Source: Neckera pumila
Taxonomy: Eukaryota; Streptophyta; Bryopsida; Hypnales; Neckeraceae
Direction: 5' to 3'
Assembly (NCBI GenBank): GCA_963969595.1
Contig: OZ018408.1
Span: 14,877,823 to 14,941,822 of the forward strand
Length of the DNA: 64,000 bases
The first letter of the stretch is position 1. Every line of letters begins with the position of its first letter. The notes under the pieces were generated by a model. It had not been told where the DNA came from. It was given only the letters and a program-made list of their open reading frames with translations, and searched no databases. A program made the translations under genes and the position numbers. Shown piece by piece: positions 46,940 to 58,234 of this stretch.

Positions 46940-47862
46940 CCCCTAAAGTTCTATTGTCCCTTTGCGGGACAAATTGGATTTTGGACAGGTTTCTGTGGCC
47001 TCGATTTTTTATGAAACTTTTTGAAACTTTCACGTAAGATAGAAAAACTGATTAGCTATGTGTGAATATAATTTCTATTTCAATTGATGACTGGGAGCAA
47101 AAGTTATACCACAAAAAGCCTAAAACTGAACTCGACGGGCAACACAAAAAAAATTGCAAAAAGTCAAAATAAATTTTAAATTTTTTTTTTTCTATAAAAT
47201 ATTATGTTTTTGTCTACATGTGAAGCTTTGATTCATTTGATTTGGACTAATAATGAAAAAATGATGGACAATCTTGTTTTTTGAGCAATTAGAGCATCTT
47301 CTTGAAAAAATAACTTGTAGGCTTGATTTTTTAATGCAATTTTCACAGTTTAAGAAAAAAATTGTTTGACAAGTTTGTGTTTACTTGCTAAAACAATCTC
47401 ACCATTGGGATTATTGTGTTTTAATCCCATCTTAGAGCTATTAACAATTTAGTTTTTTTTTCAATCTTGGATCGACTTCGTCTTAACAATTTTTTTGAAG
47501 AATGAAAATCTAGTGTGTGTTTTTTGAATTTTTTTTATAGACTTTCAACTCAATTCTTCAACATAAAAAATTTTATACTCAAAGTTTGTAGTGCAAAATT
47601 TTTCCACAAATGGTAGTCAAAGTCATTTGAAATTGCAGGCCAGTGTTTGAAAAAACTTCCTTTTCCAACTTTGAATGCTAATATCTTCCAATCTATATGG
47701 TCAAATTTCATGAAATTTTTACCACATGATCTCAGAAAAATGAAGTACAAGATCCTATGGTTAGATTCTAAAAAAATGTTTTTTTTTTCTCTTGGGTGAA
47801 TGCAACTAAAATGGTAGTTTTGAGTGTTTTTTGACAGAAAAATGACCTTGGGACTTTAGGGG
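46940..47862 (+). mobile_element. Complete TTAA-flanked MITE-like element (family 2), 923 bp
   Basis: Flanked by TTAA (46936-46939) and a decayed TTAC (47863-47866). The ends are CCCCTAAAGTTC and, read inverted, CCCCTAAAGTCCC. The left flank 'acccatagttgatcactTAA' matches 58221-58241, where the text continues without an element. That supports insertion at TTAA. Confidence 0.75.
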
Positions 47863-48050
47863 TTACACAATTCTCAAACACATCATGATAATATGAGTCA
47901 ATGCGATGTAGGAAGGTAGGAAATATAGGGACTGCAAATATTCTGGAATTTTATTATCCTGGCTTGCAACTTTTCCTTGGCTGTAATTATCCTGCAGAAT
48001 TATTGTGATTTTTGGGAGCCAAACAATTGTCCAGTCTAATAGCCAATCAC

Positions 48051-48213
48051 TAAGGTAAACTACTCCATTATGGACAAAATGGGAGCAAGCCCATTGTGAA
48101 CAAAGTTGTAATCATGGTGGCGTACATTTCAAAACTTGAATGTATACCACCATTACAATTTTGCTCACAATAGACTTACTCCCATTTTGTCTCTAATGGG
48201 GTAGTTTACCTTA
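48051..48213. repeat. Long near-perfect hairpin, about 80-bp arms and almost no loop
   Basis: The left arm starts TAAGGTAAACTAC and the right arm ends GTAGTTTACCTTA. The arms pair through GACAAAATGGGAG, CATTGTGA, TTGTAAT, GGTGG and TACATT with scattered mismatches, and meet at about 48132. It could be a full-length foldback transposon or a source of hairpin small RNA. Confidence 0.75.
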
Positions 48214-49195
48214 CATCCCATACGTTTTGGGACCTGTGACATGAACTTATTCATCCCAACCTCGAAAAGGAGAAAAAAAAAACATTCCAACTGAAGCTTG
48301 TGTTGGAAATCTGTTGCCGGCCTTTGAGTGCAAATAGTTGCTTCCTACAGGTTGGGTATGGGTCCCTGGTGGAATGGGTGCTCCGACCTTACTCGTCACT
48401 ACCTAGACGACACCTCTTCATACCCGGCCTGGTCCCGGGTATGTCATTGAAGAAGCAACTTGGCCGCAGACGCGGAGCCGCCTTCACGGGCCCTTCAGAT
48501 GGCCTGAAGCGATTCGATACCGTTCCGGCGTTCCATGCAGTTCCCGAATGAATCCCGATGCTTCCGGTCCGGTCCTTGCGAACTTCTCTTCGCCAGAGAT
48601 GGCGCATTTAAGTAGAGCTCCTCTGGCTTAATGATGCTGTGTGTGTTAAGACCTCCTGTCGTTATTGATGACAGCGCTCGTGCAAATCGCGGTGATGCAG
48701 CTCCATCATCTCCACTTTGAAGACCGAGCACTAATTCCCTGGCTTGCAGCTTTTCTCCAGTGGATCGAAGGAACTAACCACCCCCGAGTTTAATTAATTT
48801 GCTGAGTGCGGGGTTTCTGAATTGCATCGAGTGCCGGCCAACGGATCTAATGGTGTGGTCACCAATTTCCCAGCTAAGAGCTTCACACTCTGAGTGCGAA
48901 TCTTTGAGGATTGAGCGAGCGAGCGGTTGTCAGGGTTTGCCAAACAGGGCGTTGATTCCATGTTGACCCATGTCTCTGAATTGGAAGCTTCGGGCGTGTC
49001 AGCGTTGAGCGTTGTGAGATGAGAAGAGGAGAGGTATTTTGCATTTGTTGCTGAGTCTTGATCGATGCTGCGAGATCGAGATGCGTATTGTCGGATCGGA
49101 GGGTGCTATTGTTGTTCCTGTTCTTGGAGGTTTGGAGGAAGGTTTCGGGTGGCGTGAATGTGGCTTGTGAAGGATGTGAAAGGAACGGGAAGAGG
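48214..49195. promoter_or_regulatory. Upstream region of the EFFECTOR OF TRANSCRIPTION gene, with a repeat piece
   Basis: Positions 48257-48392 are a diverged copy of the family E repeat (see 58235 and 58852). From about 48400 the sequence becomes GC-richer and probably contains the promoter and 5' untranslated region of the following gene. No TATA box was fixed. Confidence 0.4.
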
Positions 49196-52100
49196 ATGGG
49201 GTTTGTGTTCAAGAGTTGCAGCTCCGAGGACTTGCTGGTCCAGCAACGAACTGGGTGGTCAAGTGCCAAGGGACGATTGAGACGAGAGGATTGCGAATTC
49301 GTCAAACATGACAAGCTCTTCTCCAATTGGAAGGTAGCGGTTTGTTTGTCTGTCTAGTCTGACGGAATCATGATCCTGTCGATAGCAAGTGCAAGTGGTC
49401 TCTCTTTAGGTTACCTCACATCAGGCATCAACGATTTTTTAAAGAGAATCAATCATCTGTGTCAATGTTGTAGTGCCCTAGCAGACGAGTGGTGCTCACG
49501 TTACACCAACCCTGGGAATGTATATACTCACCAGCGAAGGTCACTTGAAAAGCACTCCACCCGTGCCTTAGTTATGTCTCCTTGAATGTTATGCACTCCA
49601 GGCGAGCTCGTTGTCTCGTTTTCTGAATGTCTTTGGGTTCTTAAATCCTGCTGTTTTTGGCGATGTAGATTCTTGTCGGTCCTTCAGATTGGAGCGAACA
49701 TATGGCTGGAAAAGAAGGCATAGACAGATACCATCTGCACAACCTGCCAGCTGCTCACTTTGGGCCTGGAGTGTATGAACTTGGAGTGACGGCCCCATCA
49801 TGGTCTCCCACTTCACATCACCAACGCACTCGCACTTTGAAGAGGGAAGACGTCATGGCCGTCTACGTCGGCCAGGCTGACAACATCCGTCTACGTCTCC
49901 AGAAATATGGGCAGGCGGGGTCACATCTCGAAGGTTCCAAGTACGACTTTCTCCATCACATTTCATTGACGCCCGCATCACATTTCATTGACGCTCGGGC
50001 GGTTTGATCACCTTGTTTCTCTTGTCTAGGCTGAAGGATATGTGTACCTAATTGAAAATCAACTAAGTGTATGAATAGATTAAGTGATTTAACAACTTGG
50101 TTGAGAGCATGACTTGACTAAATATCTATCTTTGAATGGAAATCGGGTTGTGTAGACATTTATAGTGTACTACAACCTCTTACTTTGACATGGCATAAGA
50201 AATTTATACATTGATAAAAACATGGTCTAAATAGATTTGGCTCTTACATCCAAAGATTTCTCTATGGCTCTATTGTGATCACCCAAACACCACACTACTT
50301 AGGGATGCAAATAGTACCCTATACCTTACATGGTGTGAGTGTCATCAACTCGTGGACTTGACAAACAAGGTTTGGGTTTGCGAAAATGTTCACAGATCAT
50401 TGTCTACAAAATTGTACCAAAGAAACGATGATTCAATATCCGGTGGGAGTACTAGCAGTTTGGGGTCAACTGATAGTGGAAGGAAGACATCATGTAATGG
50501 GCCACACCTCTTCTCAGAGGTTTTTGCTTTTGGTAGTGCCATTGCCTTTCGATGGGCAGAGGTAAAATATAATTTACCAACAATGGTCTAATTCCAATCT
50601 TGATTGTTTTATATCATTTCTTTATTTTGTTATCCTATTATATATGCTTTTGCACTACACTAATAACAATTTTTTAGTGTTGGTACACAATTTGGAAAAG
50701 AAACAACAATCTATCATTGTTGACTAGTAGTGGCATGTCATTGTTTGAGAATATTGTCAATTACAAGTTATTTCAAGTACATAATCAATCTCAATTGACA
50801 TGCTCATATGAGGAGACAATGGTTCATGAACTTGGTGATGAAAGGGTGTCAACCGTTCCTTTTCATGATCACCAAGGGTTTATCTACATTGTTATGCTAC
50901 AAACATTAAGCGTCAACCAAACACTTGTAGTCAGTGATTGGAAGTTCATGAATAGTGTGACCTCAAATTAATTCTCAGAGAGGTAGCACTATTGGGTGAC
51001 TAACACCAAACGCCTTTACTAGTGTACTTATTAGATGGCCTGTACATTGAAAAGGGGCACCCTAAACCCTGTTTCAGCAGGTTTGTTTCAAATATGACTC
51101 CTTATTCTTTTGAATATCTTTAACAGACGGACAGCAAGGTGGTAGCGCAGCAAGTGGAATCAGAGCTTCTGGCTGTATTTGATTACGCTTGGAATAAAGG
51201 TAGCAATGGCAACCGCCGTTCTTGTGATATTCTTGCCAAGCTTTTCATGGTGTGGCCGAGGAGCGACGCCTTCTGCAATCCGTTATTCTCAGGCAAGAAG
51301 TATATCTTCTGTGGTACAAATGCTGTTGGTATCAAAGTGGCCTTGCGAAAGCCCCCAGATGCTCCGTCCAAAAGCAACAAAAACTTGGGCTACTCCATGA
51401 CCACGCCACCTCAGGTCCCAGTAAGTGTTTGCAGCCCAGTAAGCCTGGCCTCTCTGGAGTTGCGGTGCGGTGTGTTAACAGACCAAGGCACACCTTGCAA
51501 CACTCCTCCTGTTAAAGGTCGTAAACGGTGCCTGCAACACAAAGGAATGCGAGTGAGAGGGGTTCCAGCTTCAGGCAGCACTCCCCTCCTGCCGGCAAGC
51601 GAGGAATCCAATGTGGCCTTGCGAAAGCCCCCAGATGCTCCGTCCAAAAGCAACAAAAACTTGAGCTACTCCATGACCACGCCACCTCAGGTCCCAGTAA
51701 GTGTCCACAGCCCAGTAAGCCTGGCCTCTCTGGAGTTGCGGTGCGGTGTGTTAACCGACCAAGGCACACCTTGCAACACTCCTCCTGTTAAAGGCCGTAA
51801 ACGGTGCCTGCAACACAAAGGAATTCGAGTGAGAGGGGTTCCAGCTTCAGGCAGCGCTCCCCTCCTGCCGGCAAGCGAGGAATCCAATGTGAAACGGGAG
51901 TCTGTCAAAGTTGGTGGAGGGGCAGTTTGCTTACCCAGAGGCTTCCTCGGACGAAGTCGACCCAAGTCCAGACCTGTTTGCTCAACAGATTCCAAGCCAG
52001 TCTGCAAGAGTGAGTGCAAGGAGGAGCCCGGGGAGGGACAGCGACAACCGAGCCTTTCTTTCAATACATGGATGAAAATGGAGAACGAAAGGGCTCATTA

Positions 52101-52260
52101 TACTAGTCAAGAGCCTTGGTGGAGTCAGTCTACTGAGAACGAAGAGGTATATGCTGACATCTTGCTCCACCAACACGTGAGTGCCATTCCGAAACACAGA
52201 GTTCGACAGATCAGCTCCAAGTATACTCCAGTACCCGTGGATGATAGTAAGAGGAGGTAG
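49196..52260 (+). CDS. EFFECTOR OF TRANSCRIPTION (ET/HRT) family protein: GIY-YIG-like domain plus two ET zinc repeats
   Basis: ET proteins (barley HRT, Arabidopsis ET1/ET2) are plant nuclear regulators described as acting on gibberellin responses and differentiation, with a GIY-YIG-like nuclease fold. Exons are 49196-49333, 49669-49940, 50396-50561 and 51127-52260. They total 1710 nt (569 residues) with consistent phases. Exons 1-2 give REDCEFVKHDKLFSNWK then ILVGPSDW and KEGIDRYHLHNLP. The nuclease-like core has GPGVYELGV (GVY, residues 80-82), VYVGQADNIRLRLQKYG (YVG 112-114, Arg120) and, in exon 3, FSEVFAFGSAIAFRWAE. LLAVFDYAWNKGSNG follows. Two ET repeats fit C-x9-C-x10-C-x2-H (Cys306/316/327/His330 and Cys398/408/419/His422). 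They lie in a 92-residue unit duplicated almost identically. The start is the first in-frame ATG after a TGA. The exon 3 acceptor was chosen by phase. Confidence 0.9.
51337..51888 (+). repeat. 276-bp tandem in-frame duplication inside the ET gene
   Basis: Units 51337-51612 and 51613-51888 differ at only 8 of 276 positions by my reading. They encode 92 residues each, with four residue changes (G/S, C/H, M/I, T/A). Each unit carries one ET zinc repeat. Confidence 0.95.
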
Positions 52261-53902
52261 AGTTGCAGAAGGGGTGGCTCGTGTCAGTCGTGTGTGCAGT
52301 GTTAGATCCGTGATGTTGTTCCCAGGTAGGTTTCAGAATTTAGAATCTTGGTCAACCTTTCTGTCGACCTTCCAGGTACTGTACTTGATTTCCAAACCGC
52401 TCTGAAGAGTTACACCATGATGAAACCATGCAATCTGAAAAGAGTTACTTCTGTGCAGTACGATTATGTACTTGATAAGTGGTAAGTCGTTACTGATATC
52501 TGACATGACGCTGTTCTCTACTCCTCTAGATTAAATTAGGACTGTAAGATCTTAGAGATCTACGGCTCTTTGAGAGCGCGAGAACCTCGAGAGTCTAGAC
52601 CCGCTTCTGTTACTGCCTGGCGATGGGATTTATGTTTGGGTCTGAGAGATTTATCGGTTTTAAAGTACATTACCAGATATAAGTCATGAGGTTGGGGTTT
52701 TCAGTCACATAATCACAGCGCTGCAAGTAATGGCCACCATTGTGGACTAGCGATTGTGGAGGTGTTTGTGGTTCATTTGTAGATGATTTATCTATGTATA
52801 CTTCCTATGTGCAGTGGTGCATTTTAGTGTAAATGGTTTCACCTTTGGGAGCAGGGGACCCGCACAGCACAAGAATATGGCGGCAAGTTCATAATGTGGG
52901 TCTTATTCTTAGGAAATACACATGTGGATCTGCTTTCTCCTCTCAATAGAATGACATTCACCTTCTCCGGTACAATAAGTGAGTTTCCTTAAGTTGTATT
53001 TCACAGTCGCAGATCCATTTCACATGAGAAATGTTTGACCCAATACAGTCCATCTTCTATTGCCTTGAGATAGCACAAACCTCACTCCTATACCACTCCT
53101 ATGTTCAAAGAAGAGTACACGGCCGATGTGCAAATTTGCAGCAGCTTCTATGTCTTCAGAGTAGTCGTTGCGTGCCACAGATCCAAGAAACGAACCAAAC
53201 ATTTCTAAGAACTAGAGCCGTCTGGTCCTGTTCGTATAAATGATTTGCTTAAAAGGTGGTCTCGGAGAATCAGAGGAGATATCCGATGCGACTGAAACGA
53301 ATGAAAAAGCCTGACGTGACAATCTGCCATAGAACATGATTTAGTTAGACAATCGAAATGTAATGCAGGAACGATCCCGCCTGTGGCAAATCCAAACTCA
53401 ATCGTGTAACAGTAACTTCATCCCCTAAAGGTAACCAACCAAATACGTAGCATGAATCGTGCACAAGGTACAACTACAAATGAAAATAGATGAGAACCAC
53501 GTCTGAATTGCAGCGTGTAATTACCTGGCATCAATAGAACGATGGAGAGTGGTAGTAGGAGTTCGCAAAGAAGTTCAATCATAAACTCAGTTGACCATCC
53601 TGTCCAAATCATGATTGCAAAATTGTGGTCTTCTCACGAAGAACAACCACGTTTCTTCTCCACATTCCCCTGCCTCTCGCCCAGAGTCCTTTGTGAACCT
53701 CGACTGAATTCTATCCTCACCACCACACTCAACCCTCTCTGATGACACACCTGCACATTCCCTGTATATCCTGAGAATCTGTCACCTTGTGAACACATCT
53801 GAAAAAGATCTTACATGTGTTCACAGCTCGAGATGTCCATTTACAGTGTAATTAGAGAGCGTTGAGTGTACCGTCAGCATCGATTCAACTATTCAAGGGT
53901 TT
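52261..53902. other. Region between the converging ET and E2/F-box/TerD genes, no gene seen
   Basis: Probably holds the 3' untranslated regions of both convergent genes. Short open frames here have no recognisable domain. Confidence 0.45.
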
Positions 53903-56849
53903 CTACGGCGAAGGACCACTTCGGCCATTGATGAGCTGCCTGATGCTGTTCTTGATAGGATCGTAATTATCAGCAGCGCCCTTTCCCAGGTGACCCAGAG
54001 CTTCCACCTCCCACCTTGACACCAGAGTCCCGCTCCGGTACATCCGGCACATGATGACAGAAGTGTGCGAGGACAGGGTCTTATCTTCCAGAGTGTACTC
54101 GCAGAGCTCCACGTCGGTGGTGACATCTTTCAGTTGCACGAAAGGAAGTCGGAAATCACTCAACGTCGCCCCCTCAAACCCGCTCATGGTGAAGTACAGC
54201 TCCTTGATGTCCGAGTGAAGGGCCGAGAGGTTTATCTCGATAGTGTGATGCCCTTGTTGATTCTCGTGGTCAATCACATCTCCGGAGTGTCGGATCGCTC
54301 TACATTGGTCTTCGGTATGGCAATAGTCGACCAGCCCCTTAAAGTCCCCGTAACCATCGTACAACAAGCACGAAGCATCCAGGAACCGAGTTCCATAACC
54401 TGACCAGCGCCAAGATTCCAGCATCTTCACTGTTGTCATGTTCACTGGCGCACTGTATGACTCCCCCTTGAGCAGGATCGTCGACACTCCTCGCCTCTGA
54501 ATGTTCTCAAACCGAGTCCCCCGTTTGTGGTAGCCTTTCCGAAGCGAGTTTTTCCAGCATTGCCCCAACCACTGGGTAAGATGCACCTTCGTCGGGACCT
54601 GCATGCCCATGATTCGGAAGAAAAACGGCCAGTCGTACCCAGTTGTGATCACCTTCTTAATGAAATCCTGAATCCGTTTTTTCAAAAACGCCGAGGGCAT
54701 GCCATACAACGCGTCGTAGCCAGCAGTGACTTTCTTCAGTGAGGAACCACTTGGACGCGCCAGCAAGTGCAGAAAACCATCGTGAAACATGTTCAACCTC
54801 AGCGCAACTCGACTCCCTTCCCACGCTGCAAGCAACAGCTTCTCATCAACGACCGACGATCTACCTGCCTGCTCGTAGAGTTTTGCAACTGACGGATCAT
54901 GCTTGCAAATCCAAATGACTGTCCGGTCGAAGAGTTCGTTTGTGAGTGGGCGCACAATCTCCTTCCACGCCGTGGCTTCCGAGAAACACACACTGAGTCG
55001 CGCCATGAGCCTCCCCAAATCCGGGCACTGCTCTTTCGTCTGAGCTCCCGGAGAGTTTCGGAACCTAACGACTTCCTGCTCGGCCTTGCTCCAGAGATTG
55101 AACCTCTGGCAAAGGGCGAGAAACAGACGGTGCATCATGCAGTAGCCCTCGATGGCACGCTCGCTGGCACCCACTCCCTTGTCGCACAGCAAAACCACCA
55201 TGGTGTTGAGCACCTTGGGCATCACGTCCAAGACCATCTCGGGACGAAAAGCTTTGGAGACTCCACGACCCAGAGGGCAAAGCTCCACAATGGTAGATTG
55301 AATCATCGGCAAGGCGCGCTCGAAGTGATCCTGCGTGATGTAGAGAGGGAGAAGGAGCTTGAAGTTTTGATTGTCAGCGGTGTTAAGCACGCCGCTCGCG
55401 TAAGCCCCGCGGGAGAGGATGTCGAGATGGACTTGGATGTAGTCGACGTCGTGCGTGCGGGGGTTAACGGTGAAGGAGATCGGGAATCCAAGAACTTCCT
55501 CTTCGAAAGTGCACTTTGTGTGGAAGCAACACAAACTCTCGATGATGTTGTTCTGCTGGAGGAGGAAGACGTGCTTCCAATCCTCCAAAGAAGCAGCATG
55601 GAGGGAGGTGGCGGGGAAGTGGCGATGGAGCAGCAGTTTCCACAAGTAGCCGTCCTCGCTGGCGGCCTTCAATCCGCGGCATGTCCTGGAGATAGAGCTC
55701 AGATCCTCGGTAGACAACGAGCACATGATTGTCGTTAGCGCCTCTTGGGGAAGTGGACCAAAGTGGCCCATGGCTACTTCAATGCTCGGTTTTGCGGGAG
55801 GAAGATCTGGAGAACTGGTAATAACCTTCTGGTTCGCACTCTTCTTCGCCAGGGATCTAATGTTCTTCCTTGAAGTCACAGTCTGCAACTCACTTGTCAC
55901 TTCATCCGGCACAGCAGCCGCTTGATCATCCTGTGGCTTTGAAGGCTGGGGAAGTGATTTAATTAGGGACCAATTTGGGTTGGATATGAGCTTCTTTAGC
56001 CTGGTGCGTAGTGTAACCTCAATCTCCTCCGAAGTAAGAAATGCAGGGACGGGTTTTAAGCCTGCATGTCCACACCCTTCGCAGACGAAGTTCCTTGATC
56101 GTTGAACCGTTTGCTGCATCGACACCTTCCGCACGTCGTAGAGGAGATCCTCCTGAAGCAGAAAGGCTTGCAGCTGAAGCAGGACACTCTGCACGCTGTA
56201 CGCACTGCTCCAGCCCTTGTACGCTGGCGTACAGTTCCACAGCGACACTGGCCAACCCTTCGCCTAAACACAAAACAACAACGCATCTTGCTTATGCCAC
56301 AATCTCCATCATCCACCACTATATACAGCAAAGTCAATACTGTCAAACATAAGAAAAACGAAAAAAGTCAAAAGCAGCAAAACCCAATACATTAAATTGA
56401 AGTGATCAACCCAACCAATTCACTCGTTGCGTGGATACAACTGAAGGCTGATACCTGCAGAGCTACTAACGAAACATGAACAACTATATAGATCATAATC
56501 GTCGACAATCATGCATGAAAACAGAAAAAGAAAACGTGATCAAAGGTTATACCCGAGATTCCGGTTGAAGCGCAACGTTGGGGTGTGGCAGTGGTGTGCA
56601 GAGGTGAACGGTGGGACCTTCAGCAGGAAAGGAGGAAGGAAATTCCAGAATGAGATGGAAGACTGCTCCTGTGAGGGGGTTCGCTTGCTGCTCTTCCAAT
56701 TCCTCGCCTTCCGAGCTCCGGATATTGACGTGCCAGACGAAGAGATTGCCCTCCTCCGGCTCCCCAATCACGTTGAACAGAGGGCTCTCCTTCACCTCTT
56801 GCAGGTCCTTCATGAGGCGCCGCGTGGTCATGGTGAGTGCAGCTGCCAT
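53903..56849 (-). CDS. E2-like (UBC fold) / F-box / TerD-like fusion protein, 885 residues
   Basis: Exons on the minus strand are 56849-56553 and 56263-53903 (297 + 2361 nt, phase 0 junction). Residues 8-135 resemble a ubiquitin-conjugating domain: TRRLMKDLQEVKESP, GAVFHLILEFPSSFPAEGP, PHPNV and GWSSAYSVQSVLLQLQAFLL. A CEGCGH motif lies at 160-165. Residues 265-314 form an F-box (FGPLPQEALTTIMCSLSTED, then ISRTCRGLK and DGYLWKLLLHRHFP). A long unassigned region follows (VLGFPISFTVNPRTHDVDYI, ELFDRTVIWICKHDP). Residues about 705-870 read like a TerD domain: LDASCLLYDG, HSGDVID, TIEINLSALHSDIKELYFTMSG, FVQLKDVTTDVELCEYTL, RMYRSG..WEVEALG. An F-box normally docks on SKP1 of SCF ubiquitin ligases. 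The fusion therefore suggests a stress-linked ubiquitin adaptor, but no function is shown. The E2 catalytic Cys column seems to be Ser or is displaced. Met1 is the first ATG, and Met7 is also possible. Confidence 0.85.
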
Positions 56850-58234
56850 GACGGATGATGCAACACACTCAACTCCGACGAGGTTGACCGTCGCCGGATC
56901 ACTTGACCAGAAAGAGACAATCAATATGTAGAATCTCTCTGAGTCTCTCCGACTACGAAAACTTCACAAACTTCAGAATTGACATGTTACTCCGAAAGGA
57001 ATAACCATGAATTCGATGGGGAAGATCGAGCCGGAGAAGACTCAGGGAGATTCAGAGTCACCTAATTTCTAGCAATCATCTTCCCAACAATCAGAAAAGC
57101 TCAACCTCGATCCGCTACTTGATAAAACACAAAACAGCCTCAAAAGCCGGGAGATGATGCAACTGGATGGTTTGTTCTGCGATATATACATAATACGGAC
57201 CAGTGTGCCTAAACCCTAAAACCCTAAAACCCAAATAGAAGTAATTTTCTAATTCCAACAAAAAAACAAAACCAAAAAACAGATAGATTTCTGTACAGTA
57301 CATTGTCTTGGGTGACAAGCAATCGGCATTACCGATGCCATGACTGCCTTGGAATTTCCGCTTTTAGTAAGTTACCAGTTCTGAAAAGAGCAAATAAAGT
57401 CTTCACATCGACACCTACCCTAAAATTAACACTTTTCTCCGATAGTCGGCAGAGAAGCCAGAGACAGGGGATCATGGAATTCTGAACCCTAATTCCCCCA
57501 AACCGAGAAACAACTTCTTCAAGTGATATAAAAATAGAGCTGTAAGTTCACGACGTAAGTCCTGGAATTCGCTATCGTACCTGACGAGAACAAATTGATG
57601 AGTTTCATCTCCATACATGCCACTGTCGGGTTTAGGGTTCAGTGTTTCATCTCCACACCTTCCATGCTTAATTAACTCTGCAGCTAGGTCAATCTTCTGC
57701 ATAATTCCGACTAAACGTGTATTATCTCTTCAGTTGTGGCACCAAATAGCAGAACTGAGCGGGACAACACCAATGTCAAGAAGTAACAGTCGATCGTCCA
57801 CCACTTAAACGTAACCAGATCCTGTACCTCGAACCACGGCTGAAGGACGGTCCACAACCACAAGAGGTTTCCGACGTCGAGTTCTCTTCTGGTGCGCTTG
57901 AAGATTCGGTTTCCGTCCACAGAAATGGGCATTCCATCGGAGTCCATTGGCGGAGGACGAATTCTTCTTTTCCCAGTGCTGATCGATGACAATGCACAAG
58001 ACCGAAGCCCAAATCTCACATGTTGATTTGAAGTGCGGACCACGGAAACACCGCTCTGGTCGGTTGTGCAATTGGGCTTGTTAGATGCACAATTTCCGTG
58101 CCCTTCCATTTCATTCAGCCCTCGCCTACAGGTGGACCGTTGGCTTCAAACTATTTCCAAAATTCAAATTAAATCGACCAAAACGGGCAGACTCAGCCCT
58201 GGAGGGTTATTTAGTAGAACCACCCATAGTTGAC
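56850..58234. other. Upstream region of the E2/F-box/TerD gene with a telomere-like tract and unsupported frames
   Basis: Contains the telo-box tract at 57211-57232. A minus-strand open frame, ATG 58109 to 57711 (132 residues, starting MEGHGNCASNKPN), and another at 57702-57472 that ends in a CTCGTCAG/GTACGA donor-like edge have no recognisable domain. They might be exons of an unknown gene or chance. Confidence 0.35.
57211..57232 (+). promoter_or_regulatory. Telomere-like/telo-box tract
   Basis: Three CCTAAA/ACCCTAAAA units in a row lie about 370 bp upstream of the E2/F-box/TerD start. It could act as a telo-box promoter element or be a short interstitial telomeric relic. Confidence 0.4.

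Noticed and set aside
50717..50971. Open frame of 84 codons inside intron 3 of the ET gene
   Set aside because: It lies between two well-supported exons, has no recognised domain and does not fit the ET protein. Possibly a transposon fragment, but this cannot be shown.
51687..52064. Minus-strand open frames over the ET repeats
   Set aside because: Antisense to the conserved ET zinc repeats and duplicated simply because the DNA is duplicated.
54899..55738. Plus-strand open frame of 279 codons
   Set aside because: It lies antisense within the large exon of the E2/F-box/TerD gene, whose frame carries recognisable domains. A shadow frame.
57711..58109. Minus-strand open frame of 132 codons with an ATG
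   Set aside because: No domain, no homologue recognised and overlapping open frames in other phases. Left as unsupported rather than called a gene.
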